64,000 nt of DNA from positions 1 through 64,000 of the forward strand of contig NZ_FQVB01000008.1 of NCBI RefSeq assembly GCF_900129305.1, written 5' to 3'. Every line of letters begins with the position of its first letter. Within the stretch, counting starts at the first letter, position 1. This DNA comes from Desulfacinum infernum DSM 9756 (GTDB lineage Bacteria > Desulfobacterota > Syntrophobacteria > Syntrophobacterales > DSM-9756). Shown in pieces: positions 59,108-64,000 of the stretch. A program made the position numbers and the translations under genes. The notes below the pieces were generated by a model. The model had not been told where the DNA came from. It saw only the letters and a list, made by a program, of their open reading frames with translations, and did no database searches.

Positions 59108-60189
59108 CGAAGAGCGGCCGGGAGAACTCAGGATCTGCGGGCTCTCGGGGCGCCCCGGTTCGCGGGACGGCCGTTTCCCAGGCGGGCGAATTCGGGCTCA
59201 TAGAGCGGATCCGGAGCCTTTTCCCCGAGCCTCCTTCGGACGTGGTTCGGGGCATCGGGGACGACGTGGCCGTGCTGCGCATGCCCCCGGGAGACCTCCT
59301 CCTGGCCACGTGCGACTGCCAGATCGAAGGCGTCCACTTTCTTCGGCATCACATCTTGCCCCGGGACCTGGGACGGCGCGCCGCCGCCATCAATCTAAGC
59401 GACATGGCGGCCATGGGGGGCGACCCCCTGTGGGCCGTGGTGTCGCTCATGCTGCCCGGCGATCTGCCCGTGGACTACGTGGAGGATCTCTACCGGGGCA
59501 TGGGGGATGCCTTGGGCGAGTGGGGGGCCTTCGTGGTGGGCGGGAACACGGCCCGCCATCCGGATCGCCTGGTGGTGGACGTCACCCTTCTGGGCCGTGC
59601 AGCCCCCGATCGACTCATCACACGGGACGGAGCCCGCCCCGGCGACGTGCTCATGGTCACCGGAACCCTGGGCGGGTCCCGCGCCGGCCTGGAATGGATC
59701 CTTTCCAAGGTCCCTTCGGCCGACGAGGCGGTTCGGGACCGGGCCGTGCGCCGACATCGGACTCCCAGGGCCCGCGTGGCCGAAGGCAAAGCCTTGGCCG
59801 CCACGGGGCGGGTGCGGGCCATGCTGGACGTGAGCGACGGGCTCTTGGGAGATCTGGCTCATTTGTGTCGGGCCGGCCGCGTGGGAGCCGTGGTGGAAGC
59901 GGCGGCGGTTCCGGTGGATCCCTGCTGCCGGGAAACGGCGCGGGCCAAGGGAAGGGATCCCCTGGATTGGGCCTTGAGGGGCGGTGAAGACTACGAGCTC
60001 CTTTTCGCCGTGGATCCCGACGGCGTGGAGCACGTGATCCGGACCCTCCGGGGCGTATCGGATGTGCCGTGTTCGGTCATCGGCCGGATCGTTTCGGAGA
60101 AAGAGGGGATCCAGGTGGTCTATCCCGACGGATCCAGGCGGAATGCGGCCTCCGAAGGCGGCTGGGACCATTTCGGTCCGCGGCCTTAG
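59104..60189 (+). CDS. thiL: Thiamine-monophosphate kinase
   Basis: A 361-residue enzyme that makes thiamine pyrophosphate from the ThiE product. EFGLIERIRSLF, GIGDDVAVLR, TCDCQIEGVHF, AAINLSDMAAMGGDPLWAVVSL, VGGNTAR and AMLDVSDGLLGDLAHLC, then RGGEDYELLF, are the AIR-synthase-fold motifs of ThiL. The GTG start (59104) overlaps the thiE TGA. The first 25 residues are atypical, so the true start may be a little later. The TAG stop (60187-60189) is the terminal TAG of a MITE-like element. Confidence 0.93.
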   Translation: MTKSGRENSGSAGSRGAPVRGTAVSQAGEFGLIERIRSLFPEPPSDVVRGIGDDVAVLRMPPGDLLLATCDCQIEGVHFLRHHILPRDLGRRAAAINLSDMAAMGGDPLWAVVSLMLPGDLPVDYVEDLYRGMGDALGEWGAFVVGGNTARHPDRLVVDVTLLGRAAPDRLITRDGARPGDVLMVTGTLGGSRAGLEWILSKVPSADEAVRDRAVRRHRTPRARVAEGKALAATGRVRAMLDVSDGLLGDLAHLCRAGRVGAVVEAAAVPVDPCCRETARAKGRDPLDWALRGGEDYELLFAVDPDGVEHVIRTLRGVSDVPCSVIGRIVSEKEGIQVVYPDGSRRNAASEGGWDHFGPRP

Positions 60190-60356
60190 GACCTTGTCCG
60201 AGAACTTTCCCAACCGTCACTCCCGTGCAAGCGTGAGTCCATAAGTTGCCGGAAATCCAGGATCCCCGCCCCCCCGTTCAAGCCGGGGACAAGCTTCGCG
60301 GGGATGACGAATGGGCGTTGAAGGGCGCAAACTAGCTGTTTTCGGGCAGGCTCCTA
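60187..60356. mobile_element. MITE-like element with terminal inverted repeats (copy 2)
   Basis: The left end is TAGGACCTTGTCCGAGAAC (60187-60205). The right end, read on the other strand, is TAGGAGCCTGCCCGAAAAC (60356-60338). The interior shares the hairpin region with copy 1 (28033-28178). It starts in the thiL stop codon. Confidence 0.82.
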
Positions 60357-60602
60357 GAAGATTTTCTGAGAACGCCGCGGACGAACTCTTTTCTTGTAGC
60401 GCAGCCCTTTAGGGCTGCGGAAGAATCCCCGGCCGTCGGATAGGCCACCGTGTATTTCGTGTAAATTCATGGAGTTACGATGACGCTTTCCGCGGGGCTG
60501 AAGCCCCGCGGCTACGGAAGATGTCGGATCCTTTGCCGGTTCCAGACGGAAGCCTATTTTCGGACACGCTGCCAGGGAAAAACCACCGGCGGCTCCGCCT
60601 TG
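60357..60602. other. Repeat-rich gap without a gene
   Basis: Holds GTAGCGCAGCCC/GGGCTGCG (60398-60420) and the GGGGCTGAAGCCCC unit. No supported coding frame. Confidence 0.5.
60486..60515 (+). repeat. GGGGCTGAAGCCCC palindromic repeat
   Basis: Same 30-bp unit as 49735-49764. Confidence 0.85.
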
Positions 60603-60617
60603 CTCCATCCGTCCGTT

Positions 60618-60666
60618 CCCTGTACCCTTTCCCCCTGAACCTTGTCCCTTTCTCCTTTCACCTGAA
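60618..60666 (+). repeat. Heptamer tract in the thiD leader (7 units)
   Basis: ccctgta, ccctttc, cccctga, accttgt, ccctttc, tcctttc, acctgaa. It ends 14 bp before the thiD ATG. Confidence 0.9.
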
Positions 60667-60680
60667 CACGAGGTAGAGCC

Positions 60681-61493
60681 ATGGCCATTCCGAGAGCGCT
60701 GACCATTGCGGGGTCGGATTCCGGCGGCGGCGCCGGCATCCAGGCGGACCTCAAGACCTTTTCCGCGTTGGGCGTGTTCGGCATGAGCGCCCTGACGGCC
60801 ATCACGGCCCAGAACACCGTGGGAGTGCAGGGTGTGGTGGAACTGGAACCCGAATTCGTTTCCGCCCAGATTCGAGCCGTGGTGGAGGACATCGGCGTGG
60901 ACGCCGTGAAGACGGGAATGCTTTCCAGCGCCCGGATCATCCGGCGCGTGGCCCGGGACGTGCGCGAACTGGGCCTGGAAAAGCTGGTGGTGGATCCCGT
61001 CATGGTGGCCAAGAGCGGGGACCCTCTTCTCCAGCCCGACGCCCGGGACACCCTCATCCGTGAGCTCCTGCCGTTGGCGCTGGTGGTGACACCCAACCTG
61101 CACGAGGCGTCCGTTCTGGTGGGGTTCCCGGTGAGGGATCGCCAGTCCATGGAGGCTGCGGCCAGGGCCATCAAGGCCTTCGGGCCGGGATACGTGGTGG
61201 TCAAGGGGGGGCACCTGGAAGGGGAGCCCATGGACCTTCTTTATGACGGCAGGGAATTCGTCGCATTCCAGAACAAGCGCTTCGACACACCCCACACCCA
61301 CGGAACCGGGTGCACGTTCGCTTCGGCGGTGGCCGCCGGCCTGGCCAAGGGCCTTTCGGTTCCCGACGCCGTCGCCCAGGCGAAAGATTACATCACGGGA
61401 GCCATTGAGCGGGGGCTGGCCATCGGCCGGGGCCACGGCCCGGTCCACCATTTCTACCGGCTTTACGATCTGGCCGGGTGGTCCTTCGGGTAA
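60681..61493 (+). CDS. thiD: Hydroxymethylpyrimidine/phosphomethylpyrimidine kinase
   Basis: A 270-residue ribokinase-fold enzyme that phosphorylates HMP twice to give the ThiE substrate. ALTIAGSDSGGGAGIQADLKTFSALGVFGMSA is the substrate-site signature. VVDPVMVAKSGDPLL and the anion-hole motif THGTGCTFASAVAAGLAKG are present. GAGGTAGAG precedes the ATG at 60681. It completes thiE-thiL-thiD, although a MITE and repeats separate it from thiL by about 490 bp. Confidence 0.96.
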   Translation: MAIPRALTIAGSDSGGGAGIQADLKTFSALGVFGMSALTAITAQNTVGVQGVVELEPEFVSAQIRAVVEDIGVDAVKTGMLSSARIIRRVARDVRELGLEKLVVDPVMVAKSGDPLLQPDARDTLIRELLPLALVVTPNLHEASVLVGFPVRDRQSMEAAARAIKAFGPGYVVVKGGHLEGEPMDLLYDGREFVAFQNKRFDTPHTHGTGCTFASAVAAGLAKGLSVPDAVAQAKDYITGAIERGLAIGRGHGPVHHFYRLYDLAGWSFG

Positions 61494-61501
61494 TGTCGAA
61501 G

Positions 61502-61533
61502 GAAACCGCGGATGAAAACGGATGAACGCGAAA
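61502..61533 (+). repeat. GATGAACGCGAA dispersed repeat
   Basis: gaaaccgcggatgaaaacgg then atgaacgcgaaag, after thiD. See 53795. Confidence 0.65.
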
Positions 61534-61582
61534 GGGGGGTGGGGATGAAGCCGGCTGCTGTTCAAGATCTCGGTCTGATGTT

Positions 61583-61611
61583 GTAGGGGCGGGCTTTATG
61601 CCCGCCCGTTA
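61583..61611. repeat. GTAGGGGCGGGC palindrome
   Basis: gtaggggcgggctttatgcc then cgcccgtta, between thiD and the convergent PAC2 gene. Confidence 0.82.
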
Positions 61612-61723
61612 GGACCGGGCAATGGGAACAAAGCACCCGATCCGGGAGAGGGCCTTCCCGGATCTTGGGTTCCCGAATCCGTGCAGCGGAAGGGGCCCGA
61701 TCGGCCGGAACCGCCGGATGATG

Positions 61724-62584
61724 TCAGCGGCCTTTGCCTTTGGGAGGGTCCTTTTTCTTGAAGCGGTCCAGGCGGATCACCCGGGCGCCGCCATCGGGGG
61801 CATCCCCGGTGGGCCGCACCGGGTCTTCCTTTTGCAACGCCTTGATTTGCTCGGCCAGGGAGGAATCCTGGGAGAGCATCTCCTCGATCTCCTTTTCCTG
61901 GTCCCGCCAGGCGGTCTCCAGGTGCGTCAGGTCCCAGCGGCGTTCCAGAAAGTCACCCAGAATCTCCATCAGGCGGTGCAGGAGAAGCCCATGGGGCTCC
62001 TTCAGGTAGAAGGGTACATGGGCCCACAGGTTCAGAGCCCGAATTTCCAGGTGCGGTGCGGCTTCCAGGATGGACGCATGAATCGCGCTGGGGCCCTCGT
62101 ATTCGGCGGGCAGACAGCCCCAGGCCTGCAGCCGGTTGTAGCCTTCCGGATCGTGGGCCAGCCCGGAGATGCGGATTTCATCGTAGAAGATCTGGTCGTA
62201 AAGGCTGCCCAGAAGCAGAATTTCCCGGCACCCCCATTCCTTCAGCGTCTTGAGGAGCTGGACGCTGAACCGGCGCCAGCCCAGGGAGGGCTCCGTGCCG
62301 ACCCCCAGGAAGAACGGGAGCCTGGAACCGTCGGTGGGCATGAAGGTCCGGAACTCCGGCCATTCCAGGTGTTGAACGCGCCCGTGGCGGATGACCACGT
62401 GGGGGCGCAGTTCGGAGGTGTGCCAGTAGCCTTCCAAGTCCCACACGGCCACCTGCAGGCATGGCTCCAGGCGGTTGACCTCTTCCAGGATCCGTGAGCA
62501 GAGCCCGCCTGCATCGGGCCATCCCGTAAAGCTTACAACCGCCCTCTCGGCGCGTAACTCGGGCACCAAAGGCGTCATCTCCAT
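61724..62584 (-). CDS. PAC2 family protein
   Basis: A 286-residue protein. AVVSFTGWPDAGGLCSRILEEV near the start and REILLLGSLYDQI then YEGPSAIHASILEAA are the conserved PAC2 core, the family of archaeal and eukaryotic proteasome assembly chaperone homologues. The bacterial members have no assigned role. The C-terminal 60 residues are charged (coiled coil plus RLDRFKKKDPPKGKGR). I see no proteasome genes nearby. Confidence 0.85.
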   Translation of the reverse strand: MEMTPLVPELRAERAVVSFTGWPDAGGLCSRILEEVNRLEPCLQVAVWDLEGYWHTSELRPHVVIRHGRVQHLEWPEFRTFMPTDGSRLPFFLGVGTEPSLGWRRFSVQLLKTLKEWGCREILLLGSLYDQIFYDEIRISGLAHDPEGYNRLQAWGCLPAEYEGPSAIHASILEAAPHLEIRALNLWAHVPFYLKEPHGLLLHRLMEILGDFLERRWDLTHLETAWRDQEKEIEEMLSQDSSLAEQIKALQKEDPVRPTGDAPDGGARVIRLDRFKKKDPPKGKGR

Positions 62585-62680
62585 GGCCGACCTGTCCTTC
62601 CTTCTCGCCCCCCGCCTGCCGGTGAAAGCCGGGGCCCTGCATGCCCGGCCCGTTGTGGACTCCCTTTAACCGATACCTTC

Positions 62681-62708
62681 GTAGGGGCGGTTCGCGAACC
62701 ACCCCTAC
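62681..62708. repeat. GTAGGGGCGGTT palindrome
   Basis: GTAGGGGCGGTTCG / CGAACCACCCCTAC, one mismatch over 28 bp, between the PAC2 and HAD genes. Confidence 0.85.
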
Positions 62709-62768
62709 ACCCACCGCTCACCACCAGTAAACCCTCACGGGGCGATCTTTGTCCCCACGCCGGTCGCT

Positions 62769-63440
62769 TCACGCCGGAAGCGGAATCAGATTCAGGCGCC
62801 GCAATTCTCTCAGGAGCACATTGCAGTCCCGGAAGACCCAGTGGGGTCCGGCGGCCCGAAGGGCGTCCATGCCCACCCGGCCGGAGGCGACTGCCGCGGT
62901 GAAGGTTCCCACCCGGCGGCCCGTTTCGACGTCCAGCGGATGATCCCCCACCATGAGGGCCCGCTCCTTTTCCACACCCAGCAGGGCAAGCGCCCTTTCC
63001 AGGTGCTCCGGATGGGGCTTCACGTTTTTCACGTGATCCCGCGCCAGGAAGCAGGAACACAGCCGGTCGATGTCCGGAAAGACCTGCCGGACGGCCGAGC
63101 TGCAATTGCGGGTGATGACGGCCGTCGGCACGCCGCAGGCCTGCAAGTCCCTGAGGATGGTACGGGTGTAGGGAAAGAGCTTACCCCGCCGGGCAGCCTC
63201 CAGTTCCATGTCCACCACCAAGCCGTGGGCGGCTCTCCGGAAATCCTCCACCGTGCCGTCGGCCCCGGGTATCCGCCGGGCCAGATGTTCGATCCATTCC
63301 AGGGCGGGCATGGGCGAGGGACCCGGCCGCCGGTTCAGGTACGTTTCGGCCAAGGCGGCGATCCGCTCCTTCATGATGGAAAAATCCAGGTGCAGTTCCG
63401 CCAACGTGCCGTCGAAGTCAAAAATCAGGGCATGGATCAT
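62769..63440 (-). CDS. HAD family hydrolase (phosphoglycolate phosphatase-like)
   Basis: A 223-residue HAD protein. Motif I is IFDFDGTLAEL (nucleophile and acid/base Asp), motif II is TAVITRNCS, motif III Lys is in VKPHPEHLERAL, and motif IV is MVGDHPLDVETG. A helical cap lies between motifs I and II. The fold suggests phosphoglycolate or a similar small phosphate ester as substrate, which is not certain. Confidence 0.9.
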   Translation of the reverse strand: MIHALIFDFDGTLAELHLDFSIMKERIAALAETYLNRRPGPSPMPALEWIEHLARRIPGADGTVEDFRRAAHGLVVDMELEAARRGKLFPYTRTILRDLQACGVPTAVITRNCSSAVRQVFPDIDRLCSCFLARDHVKNVKPHPEHLERALALLGVEKERALMVGDHPLDVETGRRVGTFTAAVASGRVGMDALRAAGPHWVFRDCNVLLRELRRLNLIPLPA

Positions 63441-63635
63441 GCCGTGCGTTTCCTTTCCTGTCTTCGCACCGTTTGCGTCTTCTTAACATCGCCCGCCGCG
63501 GTCTCCCAAGGACAAAATCCCAAGGACAAAATCCCAATGACGGCTTGCACATCGCAGGCCGCTTGTCTATTTTTAGGCGTTCTTTCGGACAAGGGCGGGT
63601 TCGATGTTTCTGGTGCTGCGAAGAGGGAGGATGGA

Positions 63636-64000
63636 ATGGGCGGGCAGGTGCCGCTTCTCAGTTTCGATGCCGCCGTCGATCGGTTGCTTCAAAAGAAGGA
63701 ATCCTATCACGCCAACTATCTGGCCATGTATTCTTCCTGGTTGGGCGGGATCCTAACCGACCCCCGCTTGATGGTGGTTCCCGTGGACGACCACCTGGTA
63801 CACCGGGGAGACGGTATTTTCGAGGCCTTCAAGTGCGTGGACGGCTTCCTCTATCTGCTGGACCGGCATTTGGACCGACTGGAACGATCCACTGCCATCG
63901 CGCAGCTCACCTGGCCGGTGGACCGAAGCCGCCTGGAGGACCTCATTAAGCAGACCGTTCGGGCGTCGGGAGCGCGGGAATGCCTGGTGCGGCTCTTCCT
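63636..64000 (+). CDS. Class IV aminotransferase (branched-chain or D-amino acid type), 5' part
   Basis: The first 121 residues of a PLP enzyme that runs off the window. MVVPVDDHLVHRGDGIFEAFKCVDGFLYLLDRHLDRLERS matches the fold-type IV N-terminus (GDGxFE region, LDRHLDRL). The PLP lysine would come later. GGGAGG precedes the ATG. It could be an IlvE-like or 4-amino-4-deoxychorismate lyase-like enzyme, and the missing part is needed to decide. Confidence 0.85.
   Translation, partial: MGGQVPLLSFDAAVDRLLQKKESYHANYLAMYSSWLGGILTDPRLMVVPVDDHLVHRGDGIFEAFKCVDGFLYLLDRHLDRLERSTAIAQLTWPVDRSRLEDLIKQTVRASGARECLVRLF

Overview
The window is a GC-rich (about 60 percent or more) stretch of bacterial chromosome from a Gram-negative organism. 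BamD, an exosortase/EpsI pair, two PilT ATPases, a sigma-54 activator, SucCD and a TIGR03790-type protein point to Desulfobacterota (former Deltaproteobacteria), possibly a Syntrophobacter/Desulfacinum-like lineage. That placement is inferred from gene content only. I saw no rRNA, tRNA or CRISPR array.

Region 1 (1-24.4 kb, nearly all + strand) is an exosortase-linked exopolysaccharide locus. It opens with an IS21-type remnant (istB 3' end) and a mosaic glycosyltransferase pseudogene. It then holds a methyltransferase, three GT4 glycosyltransferases, two sulfotransferases, an exported protein of unknown function, an XrtA-type AsnB amidotransferase, and a cassette of GtrII-like transferase, SMR-like protein, Fe-S GMC oxidoreductase, SDR with a long N-terminal extension, ChbG-like deacetylase and GtrB-like GT2. 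An FG-GAP/ASPIC protein, a PssD/PssE (Alg14/Alg13-like) pair, exosortase, EpsI, a protein with three VanZ-like units and a membrane protein complete it. Base composition is patchy: several cassette genes are clearly AT-richer than the GC-rich genes around them, which suggests repeated acquisition.

Region 2 (24.3-39.9 kb, mostly - strand) is housekeeping: a small lipoprotein, a TIGR03790-type exported protein, a sigma-54 AAA+ regulator beside a stand-alone receiver, the series rpmE-prfA-prmC-murA-comEC, an orphan ATP-grasp gene, rho, bamD and trxA-trxB. Region 3 (40-49.5 kb) holds radA, gatB-mtnA, sucCD, a short ModE-like regulator divergent from moeA, a NusG/RfaH-like factor and a dead hicBA module. 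Region 4 (49.9-64 kb) holds a helicase-exonuclease fusion resembling MrfA plus MrfB, an MBL hydrolase, a PflX-like radical SAM protein, a metallophosphatase, two PilT-type ATPases, thiE-thiL-thiD, a PAC2 protein, a HAD phosphatase and the start of a class IV aminotransferase.

The most striking non-genic feature is a family of degenerate tandem repeats with an exact 7-bp (sometimes 8-bp) period. I counted 14 tracts. Most abut stop or start codons, and three have been absorbed in frame into the coding sequences of asnB and comEC. Alongside them are two MITE-like elements with about 19-bp terminal inverted repeats (one overrunning comEC, one supplying the thiL stop codon), at least eight palindromes sharing the half-site GTAGGGGCG, and four smaller dispersed repeat families.
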